NCBI RefSeq assembly: GCF_003086295.3
Contig: NC_092054.1
Span: forward strand, 33,324,393 to 33,388,392
Direction of reading: 5' to 3'
Length of the DNA stretch: 64,000 nt
Origin: Arachis hypogaea
Lineage: Eukaryota; Streptophyta; Magnoliopsida; Fabales; Fabaceae
The notes under the pieces: model-generated
What the model was told of the DNA's origin: nothing
The model's input: the letters and a program-made list of their open reading frames with translations, nothing else
The model's database searches: none
Position numbers and translations under genes: made by a program
Shown here: positions 43,958 through 56,850 of the stretch, piece by piece
How positions within the stretch are numbered: the first letter of the stretch is position 1
Layout of the letters: the number at the start of each line of letters is the position of its first letter

Positions 43958-44546
43958 ATGTTAAAATTCGAAATTTCTGAATTAAAACAACAAAATATAT
44001 CTCTTGACTATAGAATACTAAAATTAGAAGGAGAAAACATAGTAAGATCACGAAAAGGAAAAGAAAGATTAGAATCAATAGAAGAAGAAAAAGAAAATAT
44101 AACCCCAATTAATTATATTAATGAATTAACATTATTAATTAACCAAAAATGGTATACCCTTATAGTCATAATAATTGGAACAGAGAAATTTAAGTTTATA
44201 GCTATGATAGACTCAGGGGCAGATGTAAATTGTATCCAAGAAGGATTAATAGCTACCAAGTACTATGAAAAAATAACTGAAACTATTATCAAAGAAGAAA
44301 ATGATAAAATGACTATAAACTATAAGATTTCTAAAGCAAAAATTTGTAAGAGAAATGTATGCTTTTCAACTACCTTTTTCCTAGCAAAAAGAATATCCCA
44401 ACAAGTTATATTAGGAAATTCCTTCACTCTACTATTATACCCTTTTACGGTAGATGTAGAGGGTGTAACCACCTATTATATATCAAACCAACCTATTCTA
44501 TTTGAATTTATACAAAAACCCAAAAGGAAAGAACTAAATTTACTAC
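43958..44546 (+). pseudogene. Pararetrovirus aspartic protease (copy A), cut by a Copia-like insertion
   Basis: In frame with the previous segment after one stop. It begins with a coiled-coil-like lysine/glutamate-rich linker, followed by the protease core with MIDSGADVNC (catalytic Asp in DSG) near 44204-44233 and ILGNSFT further on. The catalytic motif is intact in this copy. The reading frame runs into the LTR at 44547 and on into its sequence to 44620, but those last codons are not viral. The continuation is at 50301. Confidence 0.87.
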
Positions 44547-46169
44547 TGAAGGATTACCATGTGTTCATAACACGCAGCGGAAGAAAAAAAAGTAATCCTA
44601 AAGATCTATTTTGTGCTTAAACTTTATCCCAATAAACAATATATATTTTAGATCAGATCTAAATAACTGAGTACGCTAGTAAAAAATCTTTTTCTCCTTC
44701 GATGGTACGAAGGCGCTATGCGTATCCACACCGAGACCAATCTTTGCTGTCAACTCCTTGACCAATAGATCTGATCTAAATTGAGAAACCTCTTGCAACT
44801 CTTTGCACGCCATAAAATTCTTCTCCAAGAATCAGGCTCACATACGTTTATGTGTGTAGAGGTAAAGGAATAAAACCCTTGTGTTTTATTCTCATCTGTC
44901 TCTTTCCTCTACTCTTGACATACATATATATAGTATGAAATTTGTTACTGATTTTAAATTTGATTCTCAATTCAAATTTAAATCATATCTTTAAATTCCA
45001 AATCTGAATCCTTTAAATTTTATGAATCATATCATAACAATTTAAAACATAATCGATTTGGGTCTCATCCAAATTTATAATTCAAATTCAGAAATAGAAT
45101 AACTAATTATTCTCAAATCTTAATTAATATTCTCAATTATCATACTATTATTATATTCTTGGTGCTAGCAAAGAATATAATAATATTCCATTTGAATTAA
45201 TATAATTATTTATTTGATCAAATCAAAATAATAATTAAATAATTCTACAGCAAAGATTAGAACACTCGTTAGTGTGTGACCCCATAGGTTCAATACTAAG
45301 CGGGTAGTAAATTAGTCATACTAAATTTACTAATCAAGGTTGGCGTCTAGCAATACTCCTCAACGACCCGATAGTATGAAGTAATATATTTTTACTAAGA
45401 ACCTCAGAAGAACAAAGTATAATTCCTTCCATCTTTCCAGCTCTTGGTTAACCCTTAGAGTATGGTTTAATTGTCAAACTCTAACTTGTTACCATTTATA
45501 ATGAACTGTGAATGACCTAAGAAACTCATTTCTTCATTCATTCAATTCCCTTGGCCAAGGTTTTATTCATCTCAATCATTATAATCATAGAGCTCAAACT
45601 CTTTACCAAGAGTTGACGGATTCCTTATTGACTAATCATTAATTCTACAAGTATTTAAATCATACCCAATATCCATTCAACTAGCACCCTAGGGTATTAG
45701 GTGTCCGGAATCAAAGTATAATAAATACATTGTTAATTTCTATGATAGTCGCAGGTCAAAGGAAACTCTATTACTATGTTCATCTTGAGAATATTCTATT
45801 GACAAATATACGGTAATTATAACCATTAGGAATTCTCAGAGTGAGTCAGTTCAATGGTCATATCTCTATATGCACCATCTATATATATAATTTAATAAAT
45901 GAGATCTATTAATCTTCATCCAATGAAGACCATTATATATATATTGATCTTTTCGGATTATTAATATCCTTTTTTAATAATCCTATGACCAAGAACAATT
46001 TAGATTAAATTATAAAAGATTTATCTCTCAATATTGTGATCACTATCACAATGATAAATCTCTAAATTTAATCAAGGACGTTATTATATTAACATTTTAA
46101 TATAATAATAATAACAAATTATTTGACACGTGATTGATTGGATTGTGGTCATACTACTTATTCCCAACA
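44547..46169 (-). repeat. 3' LTR of the Copia-like element (1623 bp)
   Basis: On the - strand from TGTTGGGAATAAG (46169) to GGTAATCCTTCA (44547). The purine tract lies directly to its right (46170-46181). Confidence 0.92.
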
Positions 46170-48618
46170 ATCTCCCACTTGCACGAGAGCCAATCATGAT
46201 AGATTGGATCTTGGGCATACTTATATCACAATAATCTCCAACTTGCACTAGAGCCAATCAATCATGTGTATAATTTTTCAATGCACATTTGTGTTTATCA
46301 AAACTCTTTTGACCTTAAACACCTTTGCTCTTGAGCATGTTTGCTTGACCTTTTGTAAAATATACCTAGTGCATAATAAATATCACGTTTTCTCAAAACA
46401 TGAAATCTTCCACTACAATAGTGCATAATTTTATTTTAAGAACAATCCTTATTGAACATGATTATAAAAAATCTAAGTAACCATTAGATCTATCTTTATA
46501 GAATTGTATCAATATACAAATAGGTCACTTTTTTTTTAAAAAAATTGTTTGACGATCAAACCTTTTATGCTTTCAGGAGAAAGTATATTCTCTATTAAGT
46601 GGTATACAATTCAAATAAAAATAATTGTACTCCCATTCTTTCTTTAAGATGGAATCCTTTTTCTAAAAAGGAGTTTAACCTCTTATCACAAATACTTTGT
46701 CATAAGAAGAGTGATAAAAATAATCTCATTATTTCTTTAGGATAACTAATAAATCTCATTTATTGGACCTAATATCAATTCTATTATTGTGCAATCTCTT
46801 AATACATATAAGACATCTCCAAACTCTAATGTTCTTGAGTTTCAGCTTATGCCTTTTTCATATCTCATATGGGTAAAAAATTGATTTAGTGAGAAATTTG
46901 TTAATTTAGCAACATTTCTAAAATGTAGTCCAAATATTTAACAAATAGTGATTCTCAACTAAATCAAATTTCATGTTTCTTTAAACATGATGGAGTACAT
47001 AGAGTATTAGTATTTGTGCGTTGAGAGAATCTCATTCTCTATTCAATAGAATATCAATTAGATGTTAAAAATTTTACTTTAAGCTCTTATAATAAAAGTA
47101 CTCAATATTTTTATTATTGGTCAAACCAACCCTTAAGAGCAATTTTGATTTGCATCCTCAATACTCATCTTGGATTTTTCAAAAAGACCACAAACCTTAA
47201 TTATATTAAGAAAAATTTTGTTTGTAACAAAATAAATCTCCAAAAATGGTTGCAAGAACAATTCTTGCTAAAATCATTTGTCTAATGGCATTCCAACTTC
47301 TAAAGTTGTTTAATTCAAAATATATTGCCCAATACTCCTACTAGTTTAAATAAAATATTTGATAATCATACTATCTTATTTTGGGCACCACATCTTCTCA
47401 AGATGTTCAGTAATAAATAGTGGAGAAATACCTTTGAAATTAGAACTTATGGCGGTCCAAACAACCCATGTAAAATAATATTACAAATATTTTAAAAGTT
47501 CTGACCATTTCAAAAATAATTTTATTGGATGATATTATTTTAATAGAATTATCATCTCTATGATAACCCTTTCATACATGAGAACAATTCTCAAATGTCA
47601 ATATATTACTTTCAAGTATGCCACACAAAAATAGGCATATTTAAAAATTTAAAATATGAAAGTAAATCAAGAAATTTATGTTTCTGACAAAATTATTTAG
47701 AATCACGAATGAGTATTTTGGTTGTCAAGTTATTACTCATACCTTTTCCAAATAAACACGATTAAATTATATCCCATATAATTATAATCCCAAGTAATTA
47801 TCTGGTTGTCAGACAATTATTTAACTGAATTATATTTTATACCCCTAGGTTGTCTAGGTTCAAGTATAAAATTAATTCTCCTTATACATCATCATATGCA
47901 TAAATAAATTCTATCTTTGAGTACAAGTCTCCTGGTTGTCAGGTTGCTCCTTGTAAACAAGAGATAAATTTATTTTTTGTAATTTCCTAACTTTTAGGAC
48001 TTATCTCCATTGTTAGAGAATTTCTACCAGTATTCATGGATTAAATTTTATACTCTCAGGTTGTCTAGATAAAAGTATAAAATTAAATCCTTAATACATC
48101 AAATGTATTCACTGATTATTATCTTGAAAATAAAACTCCTGGTTGTCAGGCCGCTCTTTATAATCAAGAACATTAGAAAAACTAATTTCTAAAATTATAG
48201 TGTTCAAAACACATCAATCAAATCAAAATTTGATTTTTCATGTACTAATGTTTAGCTTTAAAAATTATCTAATCAAATTTGACCTTTATATATACACTTA
48301 TATATATAAGAAACAAATAAAAAATATTTTGCATCTTATTCCTTTTATTGTGATCAAAATCACAATAAAATTTAATATATAAATAAAATCAAACAAAATA
48401 TCTGATTATAAATATAACTTTTATATTAAATGAATGATAATTTAATCACAATTAAATAATTAAAATAAATTAACTATTAATTTATTAGAAAACCATCTCA
48501 ATGGAAATAAATACATCACATGCTTAAAAAATAATTTAAATTAATCCTATTAATTCACAATCTTTAAGAAAATAGGAATAAAAATTTAAACACAAAAAAG
48601 CCAAAGCTCTGATACCAC
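46170..48618 (-). other. Coding-free interior of the Copia-like element
   Basis: No gag or pol domain in any frame. It carries a degenerate phrase GGTTGTCAGG or GGTTGTCTAG at about 47718, 47805, 47846, 47934, 48058 and 48132, spaced about 40-120 nt apart. Primer site (complement) at 48606-48617. It may be very degenerate coding sequence or a repeated cis element. Confidence 0.65.
48606..48617 (-). other. Primer-binding site (tRNA-iMet type) of the Copia-like element
   Basis: On the - strand TGGTATCAGAGC, 1 nt after the LTR end at 48619. Confidence 0.9.
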
Positions 48619-50006
48619 TAAAGGATTACCATGTGTTTATAACACGCAGCGGAAGAAAAGAAAGTAATCCTAAAGATCTATTTTGTGCTTAAACTTTATT
48701 CCAATAATATACAATATATATTTTAGATCAGATCTAAATACCTGAATACGCTAGTAAAAAATCTTTTTCTCCTTCGATGGTACGAAGGCGCTATGCATAT
48801 CCACACCGAGACCAATCTTTGCTATCAACTCCTTGACCAATAGATCTGATCTAAATTGAGAAACCTCTTGCAACTCTTTGCACGCCATAAAATTCTTCTC
48901 CAAGAATCAGGCTCACATATGTTTATGTGTGTAGAGGTAAAGGAATAAAACCCTTGTGTTTTATTCTCATCTGTCTCTTTCCTCTACTCTTGACATACAA
49001 ATATATAGTATGAAATTTGTTATTGATTTTAAATTTGATTCTCAATTCAAATTTAAATCATATCTTTAAATTCCAAATCTGAATCCTTTAAATTTTATAA
49101 ATCATATCATAACAATTTAAAACATAATCGATTTGGATCTCATCCAAATTTATAATTCAAATTCAAAAATAGAATAACTAATTATTCTCAAATCTCATTT
49201 AATATTCTCAATTATCATACTATTATTATATTCTTGGTGCTAGCAAAGAATATAATAATATTCCATTTGAATTAATATAATTATTTATTTGATCAAATCA
49301 AAATAATAATTAAATAATTCTACAGCAAAGATTAGAACACTCGTTAGTGTGTGACCCCATAGGTTCAATACTAAGCGGGTAGTAAATTAGTCATACTAAA
49401 TTTACTAATCAAGGTTGGCGTCTAGCAACACTCCTCAACGACCCGATAGTATGAAGTAATATATTTTTACTAAGAACCTCAGAAGAATAAAGTATAATTC
49501 CTTCCATCTTTCCAGCTCTTGGTTAACCCTTAGAGTATGGTTTAATTGTCAAACTCTAACTTGTTACCATTTATAATGAACTGTGAATGACCTAAGAAAC
49601 TCATTTCTTCATTCATTTAATCCCCTTGGCCAAGGTTTTATTCATCTCAATCATTATAATCATAGAGCTCAAACTCTTTACCGAGAGTTGACGGATTCCT
49701 TATTGACTAATCATTAATTCTACAAGTATTTAAATAATACCCAATATCCATTCAACTAGCACCCTAGGGTATTAGGTGTCCGGAATCAAAGTATAATAAA
49801 TATATTGTTAATTTCTATGACAGTCGCAGGTCAAAGGAAACTTTATTACTATGTTCATCTTGAGAATATCCTATTGACAAATATACGGTAATTATAACCA
49901 TTAGGAATTCTCAGAGTGAGTCAGTTCAATGGTCATATCTCTATATGCACCATCTATATATATAATTTAATAAATGAGATCTATTAATCTTCATCCAATG
50001 AAGACC

Positions 50007-50077
<71 letters not shown>

Positions 50078-50300
50078 ATCTTTCCAGATTATTAATGTCT
50101 TTTTTTAATAATCCTATGACCAAGAACAATTTAGATTAAATTATAAAAGATTTATCTCTCAATATTGTGATCACTATCACAATGATAAATCTATAAATTT
50201 AATCAAGGACGTTATTATATTAACATTTTAATATAATAACAATAACAAATTATTTGACATGTGATTGATTGGATTGTGGTCATACTACTTATTCCCAACA
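48619..50300 (-). repeat. 5' LTR of the Copia-like element (1682 bp)
   Basis: Near-copy of 44547-46169 but longer, because a short TA tract (about 45930-45943) has grown to about 66 bp here (50010-50075). The last base at the primer site side is mutated (TTTA in place of TTCA). Confidence 0.92.
50010..50075. repeat. (TA)n microsatellite expanded in one LTR only
   Basis: About 33 TA units, compared with about 6 at the same place in the partner LTR. The expansion therefore post-dates insertion. Confidence 0.95.
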
Positions 50301-51870
50301 ACTACAACAAATGGCTACCTCACAAATCAATATAATAGAAAGAAGAAAGAAACAGATTAATTTCTTAAACCAAGAAATTGTATATAAGAAAGTAGAACAA
50401 CAATTAGAAAGCCAAAAAATTCAAACTCTAATAAAAGGGATAGAAGGTAGGATAAAAAAGGACTTGTGCAGTCTAAACCCAAAAGCTTTTCATTATAGAA
50501 AATTACATGAAATATCTCTACCCTATGAAGATGACTTTAAAGAAAAAGATATCCCCACCAAAGCCAAACTTATACAAAGGAACAAATAATTATTGTCATA
50601 TTGTAAAAAAGAAATCCAAGAATACTTAGATAAAGGACTAATTAGGCTATCAAAATCTCCTTGGAGTTGCACATGATTCTATGTAATGAAAGCATCAGAA
50701 ATCGAAAGAAGAGCTCCAAGGTTAGTAATTAATTACAAGCCCTTAAATAAAGCCTTAAAATGGATAAGATACCCTTTACCAAACAAAAATAACTTAATTA
50801 AAAGACTGAGTAAGGCTACTGTATTTTCTAAATTTGATTTAAAATATGGGTACTATCAAATATCAGTAAAAGAAGAAGACAGGTATAAAACAGCTTTTAT
50901 ATTACCCTTTGGACATTATGAATGGAATGTAATGCCCCATGGATTTAAAAATGCACCAAGTGAATTTCAAGAAATTATGAATAATATTTTTTATTCATAT
51001 GTAGATTTTACCATAGTCTATTTAGACGATGTACTTGTATACTCTAAAGGAATAAACCAACATATTCTACACCTAGAAAAATTTATTAATATTATAAAAG
51101 AAAATAGTATTGTCTTATCTGAAAAGAAAATGAAAATATTTATAACAAAAGTAAGGTTTTTAGGATATGAAATTTTCCAAGGAACTATTACTCCGATTAA
51201 GAGATCTATTGAATTTTCAGAAAAGTTTCCAAATGAAATTACTGACAAGAAACAATTACAAAGATTCCTAGGATGTCTTAATTATATAGCTGAATTTCTA
51301 CCAGGAATAAGAACTTTACGTGAACCTTTATATAAAAGACTAAGAAAACAGCCTCCTCATTGGACAGAAGACATGTCTAAAATAGTTCAAAAAATTAAAT
51401 CTTTAATAAAAGAAATTCCTTGTTTGAGTATACCAGACCCTAAAGCAAGTCTAATTGTAGAAACAGATGCTTCTGAATTAGGATATGGAGGAATACTTAA
51501 ACAAGTTCTTCTAAACTTCTCAAAAGAACAAATAGTTAAATATCATTCGGGTGTATGGAATTCAGCCTAGAAAAATTATGCTACCATTAAAAAAGAAATA
51601 TTAGCCATTGTCCTATGTGTTTCACATTTTCAAGAAGATTTATTCAATAAAACCTTCTTGATCAGAACTGATTGCAAAGCAGCCCCTAGTGTATTAAAGA
51701 ATGATGTTAAAAATCTAGTTTCTAAACAAATATTTGCTAGATGGCAAGCTATTTTATGATGCTTTGATTTTACTATTGAGCATATTACTAGAGAATCGAA
51801 TGCATTACCTGATTTTCTAACGAGAGAATTTTCGCAACGTAAAAATGAGCAAGAAACAAGCAAGCAGTGA
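50301..51870 (+). pseudogene. Pararetrovirus reverse transcriptase and RNase H (copy A)
   Basis: Continues the polyprotein after the insertion. Stops at 50587 (TAA), near 50671 (TGA), 51568 (TAG) and 51757 (TGA) break it. RT blocks: FDLKYGYYQI, FGHYEWNVMPHGFKNAPSEF and the catalytic YLDD near 51021. RNase H: ETDASELGYGG, then RTDCKAAP. No integrase follows, as in plant pararetroviruses. The terminal TGA at 51868-51870 overlaps the start of ORF2 (51845) by 26 nt, the same overlap as in copy B. Confidence 0.92.
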
Positions 51871-53054
51871 AGATTATGGTCAACCTCTTGACCAACCACC
51901 AACTTCAATACAAGCTAAACAATTATATATTAAACCCTTGACGATGTCACAGGTTGTTAAGAGTGAAAAATCATCGGCATCAACTAAGAGCTTGTATGAG
52001 GTTCCTACTGTTAACAGATATACATTATTGCAGCCATCAGATTTGTTCAAAACTAAACCATTATCTGAAAAACATCCTTACCATAAAAAACACATACCTC
52101 TAAAAATAATGGCTTTAGAGAAAGAGTCGTTTAAGATGAATAGAAGAACCCTTTATAAAACAGTTTTTCCAAATACTTTTCATTACCCTCCAACAAATAT
52201 CCAAAAAACCCGAACCTTTTATGAATTTATCTTAGTGGACACTGGATCCATTGAATTAACTCATAATAAAGACCCGGCCACAAAAGATACAATATTCTCA
52301 AAAATTAAGATTATGAAAGTAATAACCTTATCAGAATGGGAAAAACCTCCCTTTCATTGTAAAGGTTTTACTAGAAAATTTGAACCACAACACTACTCAT
52401 ATTATGATTACATAGATGCCTGATGGAATGCCCTGTATCTTTCTCCAAATCCCCATTTTTGGTTCATATGGTTCTGCAAAGGGATTTCTCTACTGTTTCC
52501 CAATTGGTTCCAGATATGGTTTCAAGAGTTTAGGCCAATAGAAGCAATTTTTCCAAAAGAAGCCAGCATGGCTTATGAATATTTCAAAAATAAAACATCA
52601 TTTTTAGATGGATATAAGCTGGTTTCCTTCATTCCCACTATAGGAATATGCTGGATAATGACCTGGGAATATGATTCCGCAGGATATGAGGACACTCCAA
52701 GCGTGCAATATTTAATTAGAAACATAAAAGTGAAATGGTGGAATAAATTTGACCTGAACTTAATCAGTAAAAGAGCAATTGATAATTGGATGACTATATC
52801 CCAAAAAAAAAAAAGCACAACCCCCAAGCCATAGTTCAGGGTTCGAAAAAGTATCATTTGAAAAAGAAACTCGCTTTCTAGCCCATAAAAAACAAATGAT
52901 GGCGGCCCTTGCAGCGGCCACCTCAGAAGAAGAGATACATAATTCTCTAAAAGCAATAAAAGCAGAACCAACAGATGAAGATAAAGAAGTCCAGTCCAGC
53001 CCAGGACTGTACATACTAGATACCCAAGATCCATTCGAAGAATTAAAAAAATGA
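51845..53054 (+). pseudogene. Pararetrovirus ORF2, function unknown (copy A)
   Basis: The ATG at 51845 (MSKKQASSEDYGQ) is in another frame than the RT ORF. It is open to a TGA at 52421, open again through 52834, then shifted in a run of A at 52803-52815. A last segment in the new frame ends at 53054 with GLYILDTQDPFEELKK. Visible features: a Tyr/Trp-rich middle (EPQHYSYYDYIDA, then WNALYLSPNP) and Lys-rich parts. The middle resembles a domain I know from plant 'enzymatic polyprotein' sequences, but I cannot name a function. It lies where other caulimovirids carry their inclusion-body or transactivator gene. That is position only. Confidence 0.75.
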
Positions 53055-53161
53055 GTCTCGAAATCAAAAAACAGATACTTGTACAAAATCAAGAAAGGAG
53101 GTGTCAAGACAAACTCAGAGAGCAACAAAAGCATCGCATACAGAAAAGAACAAAAGTCATT

Positions 53162-53400
53162 AGTATGAGAGGATGTGTGTAAAATTGCGGATGATTTACA
53201 ACCCCTTCCCCCCTCCCCTTTTATAGTGGGCTATGCCTTTTATTATTTTACAATTTAACCCCTGGTTTTGCTAATCTGTTTGCTCTTTCTGTGGGCTAAT
53301 TCAGAGGCTCTGTCTTCGAGTTAATGTCTTCTATTCTAATTTTTTGAAAAATGGTAGCTAGTTTTGTTTTTCCTGCTATGATTCTGTTGGAATTTCTGCT
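53162..53400 (-). promoter_or_regulatory. Pararetrovirus promoter and terminal repeat (copy B)
   Basis: On the - strand CTATAAAAGG (TATA box, 53226-53217) is followed by the purine run GGGGAGGGGGGAAGGGG and by the 50-nt sequence that also forms the 5' end of copy B at 60734. This is what a caulimovirid transcript with terminal redundancy would give. Copy A lacks this region. It is the spacer of the inverted repeat. Confidence 0.7.
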
Positions 53401-53513
53401 GATGACTTTTGTTCTTTTCTGCATGCGATGCTTTTGTTGCTCTCTGAGTTTGTCTTGACACCTCCTTTCTTGATTTTGTACAAGTGTCTGTTTTCTGATT
53501 TTAAGACTTTTTT

Positions 53514-54693
53514 TTATTCTTCAAATGGATCTTGGATATCTAGTATGCACAGTCCTGGGCTGGACTGGACTTCTTCATCTTCATCTGTTGGTTATGATTT
53601 TATTGCTTTTAGAGAATTATGGATCTCTTCTTCTGAAGTGGCCGCTGCAAGGGCCGCCATCATTTGTTTTTTATGGGCTAGAAAGCGAGTTTCTTTTTCG
53701 AATGATATTTTTTCGAACCCTGAACTGTGGCTTAGGGGTTCTGCCCTTTTTTAGGATATAGTCATCCAATTATCAATTGCTCTTTTACTGATTAAGTTCA
53801 GGTCAAATTTATTCCACCATTTCACTTTTATGTTTCTAATTAAATATTGCACGCTTAGAGTGTCCTCATATCCTGCGGAATCATATTTCCAGGTCATTAT
53901 CCAGCATATTCCCATAGTAGAAATGAAGGAAATCAGCTTATATCCATCCAAAAATTATGTTTTGTTTTTGAAATATTACTTTTGGGAAAATTACTTCTAT
54001 TGGCCCAAACTCTTGAAACCATGTCTAGAACCATTTGGGAAACTGTAGAGAAATCCCTTTGCGGAACCATACGAACCAAGAGTGGGGATTTGGAGAAAGA
54101 TATAGGGCGTTCCACCAAGCATCTATGTAATCATAATAGGAGTAGTGTTGTGGTTCAAATTTTCTAGTAAAACTTTTACAATGAAAGGGAGGTTTTTCCC
54201 ATTCTGATAAGGTTATTACTTTCATAATCTTAATTTTTGAGAATATTGTATTTTTTGTGGTCAGGTCTTTATTATGAATTAATTCAATGGATCCAGTGTC
54301 CACTAAGATAAATTCATAAATGGTTCGGATTTTTTAGATATTTGTTGGAGGGTAATGAAAAGTATTTGGAAAAACTATTTTATAAAGGGTTCTTCTATCC
54401 ATCTTAAACCACTCTTTCTCCAAAGCCATTATTTTTAGAGGTATGGATTTTTCATGGTAAGGATGTTCTTCAGATAATGGTATAGTTTTGAACAAATCTG
54501 ATGGCTGCAATAATGTATATCTGTTAACAGTAGGAACCTAATATAAGCTCTTAATTGATGCCGATTATTTTTCACTCTTAACAACCTCTGACATCGTCAA
54601 GGGTTTAATAGATAATTGTTTAGTTTGTATTGAAGTTGGTGGTTGGTCAAGAGGTTGACCATAATCTTCACTGCTTGCTTGTTTCTTGCTCAT
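53514..54693 (-). pseudogene. Pararetrovirus ORF2 (copy B)
   Basis: The ATG at 54693 (MSKKQASSEDYGQ) overlaps the end of the RT frame (stop 54668) by 26 nt. Several stops break it; the last codons read SSPGLCILDIQDPFEE and end at 53514. Here the YSYYDYIDAWWNALYL region is open where copy A has a stop. The two copies carry different lesions. Confidence 0.75.
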
Positions 54694-56240
54694 TTTTACC
54701 TTGCAAAAATTCTCTCATCAGAAAATCAGGTAATGCATTCGATTCTTGAGTAATATGCTCAATAGTAAAATCAAAGCATGACAATATAGCTTGCCATATA
54801 GCAAATATTTGTTTAGAAACTAGATTTTTAACATCATTCTTTAATACATTAGGGGCTGCTTTGCAATCAGTTTTGATCAAGAAGATTTTATTGAATAAAT
54901 CATCTTGAAAACGCGAAACACATAGGACAATGGCTAATATTTCTTTTTTAATGGTAGCATAATTTTTCTGGGCTGAATTCCATACACCTGAATGATATTA
55001 AACTATTTGTTCTTTTGAGGAGTTTGGAAGAACTTGTTTAAGTATTCCTCCATATCCTAATTCTGAAGCATCTGTTTCTACAATTAGACTTGCTTTAGGG
55101 TCTGGTATACTCAAACAAGGAATTTCTTTTACTAAAGATTTAATTTTTTGAACTATTTTAGACATGTCTTCTGTTCAAGGAGGAGGCTATTTTCTCCGTC
55201 TTTTATACAAAGGTTCACATAAAGTTCTTATTCCTTGTAGAAATTCGGCTACATAATTAAGACATCCTAGGAATCTTTGTAATTGTTTCTTGTCAATAAT
55301 TTCATTTGGAAACTTTTCTGCAAATTCAACAAATCTCTTAATCGGAGTAATAGTTCCTTGGAAAATTTCATATCCTAGAAACCTTACTTTTTTTTATAAA
55401 TATTTTCATTTTCTTTTCAGATAAGACAAGACCATTTTCTTTTATAATATTAATGAATTTTTCTAGGTGTTGAATATGTTGGTTTATCCCTTTAGAGTAT
55501 ACAAGTACATCATCTAAATAGACTATGGTAAAATCTACATATAAATAAAAAATATTATTCATAATTTCTTGAAATTCACTTGGTGCATTTTTTAATTCTT
55601 GGGGCATTACATTCCATTCATAATGTCCAAAGGGTAATATAAAAGTTGTTTTATACATGTCTTCTTCTTTTACTGATATTTGATAGTACCCGGATTTTAA
55701 ATCAAATTTAGAAAATACAGTAGCCTTACTCAGTCTTTTAATTAAGTCATTTTTGTTTGGTAAGGGATATCTTATCCATTTTAAGACTTTATTTAAGGGC
55801 ATGTAATTACTAACCTTGGAGCTCCTCTTTCGATTTCTGATGCTTTCATTACATAGAATCCTGTGCAATTTCAAGGAGATTTTGGTGGCCTGATTAGTCC
55901 TTTATCTAAGTATTCTTGGATTTTTTTTTTACAATATGTCAATAATTCTTTGTTCATTTGTATCGGTTTGGCTTTAGTGAAGATATATTTTTGTTTAAAG
56001 TCATCTTCATAGGGTAGAAATATTTCATGTAATTTTCTATAGTGAAAAACTTTTGGGTTTAGACTGCACAAGTCCTTTTTTATCCTATCTTCTATCCCTT
56101 TTATTAGAGTTTGAATTTTTTTTTTGCTTTCTAATTGTTGTTCTACTTTCTTATATACAATTTCTTGGTTTAGGAAATTAATCTGTTTTTTTTTTTCTTT
56201 CTATTATATTGATTTGTGAGGTAGCCATTTGTTGTAGTAA
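54668..56240 (-). pseudogene. Pararetrovirus RT and RNase H (copy B)
   Basis: Segments 56071-55871, 55874-55368 and 54880-54668 preserve the RT (KFDLKSGYYQI, FGHYEWNVMP, YLDD) and the RNase H tail. A T-run indel near 55387-55395 shifts the frame right after the RT palm. Contains the unoccupied target site GTAGT (complement of ACTAC) at 56234-56238. Confidence 0.88.
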
Positions 56241-56850
56241 ATTTAGTTCCTTTCTTTTGGGTTTTTGTATAAATTCAAATAGAATAGGTTGGTTTGGTAT
56301 ACAATAGGTGGTTACACCCTCTACATCTACCGTAAAAAAGTATAATAGTAGAGTGAAGGAATTTTCTAATATAACTTGTTGGGATATTCTTTTTTCTAGG
56401 AAAAAGGTAGTTGAAAAGCATACATTTTCCTACAAATTTATGCTTTATAAGTCTTATAGTTTATAGTCATTCTATCATTTTCTGCTTTGACAATAGTTTT
56501 AGTTATTTTTTCATAGTACTTGGTAGGTATTAATTTTTCTTGGATACAATTTACAACTACCCTTGAGTCTATCATAGCTATATACTCAAATTTCTTTGTT
56601 CTGATTATTATGACTATAGGGGTATACCATTTCTGGTTAATTAATAATGTTAATTCATTAATATAATTAATTGAGGTTATAATTTCTTCTTCTTCTTCTA
56701 TTGATTCTAATCTTTTTTTCCTTTTTGTGATCTTATTATGTTTTCTCCTTCTAATTTTGGTATTTTATAGTCAAGAGATATATTTTGTTGTTTTAATTCA
56801 GAAATGTTGAATTTAACATTTTTATCTCTTCTTGTAAATATTTTAAAGAA
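56241..56850 (-). pseudogene. Pararetrovirus protease (copy B), catalytic motif damaged
   Basis: Aligns with 43958-44541. The catalytic triplet reads DSR and not DSG (near 56560-56580), and there are stops and indels in the linker before it. It could not be an active protease. Confidence 0.75.

Larger units (their letters stand above)
44547..50300 (-). mobile_element. Copia-like non-autonomous LTR element with target duplication ACTAC
   Basis: LTRs at 44547-46169 and 48619-50300, ACTAC on both sides (44542-44546, 50301-50305). The unoccupied site is present in copy B at 56234-56238. On the - strand: LTR starts TGTTGGGAATAAG, primer site TGGTATCAGAGC, purine tract AAGTGGGAGAT before the 3' LTR. 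This is the usual Ty1/copia arrangement. The 2.4-kb interior has no coding region, so it is a non-autonomous (LARD-like) element. Confidence 0.92.
42989..53158 (+). mobile_element. Endogenous pararetrovirus copy A (right part), interrupted by a Copia-like element
   Basis: On the + strand: end of coat protein, CCHC finger, protease, then after the insertion 44547-50300 the RT, RNase H and ORF2. Its left part is at 16512-16865, across the 26-kb insertion. It aligns by eye over its whole length with copy B on the other strand. It lacks the movement-protein region and the primer site, so it is 5'-truncated. Domain order (CP, CCHC, PR, RT, RNase H with no integrase) is that of Caulimoviridae. The fused single ORF is as in petuvirus- or florendovirus-like members; the genus is inference. 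Confidence 0.88.

Noticed and set aside
43013..44620. Host zinc-finger or aspartic-protease gene
   Set aside because: Broken frame, exact counterpart in the second virus copy, and fused order with RT show it is pararetroviral. The last 25 codons are LTR sequence.
49941..50129. 62-codon ORF with long Ile-Tyr repeats (- strand)
   Set aside because: It is the translation of the (TA)n microsatellite inside the Copia-like LTR.
53428..54303. Separate genes on both strands around 52.5-54.3 kb
   Set aside because: All are ORF2 of the two inverted virus copies or its antisense.
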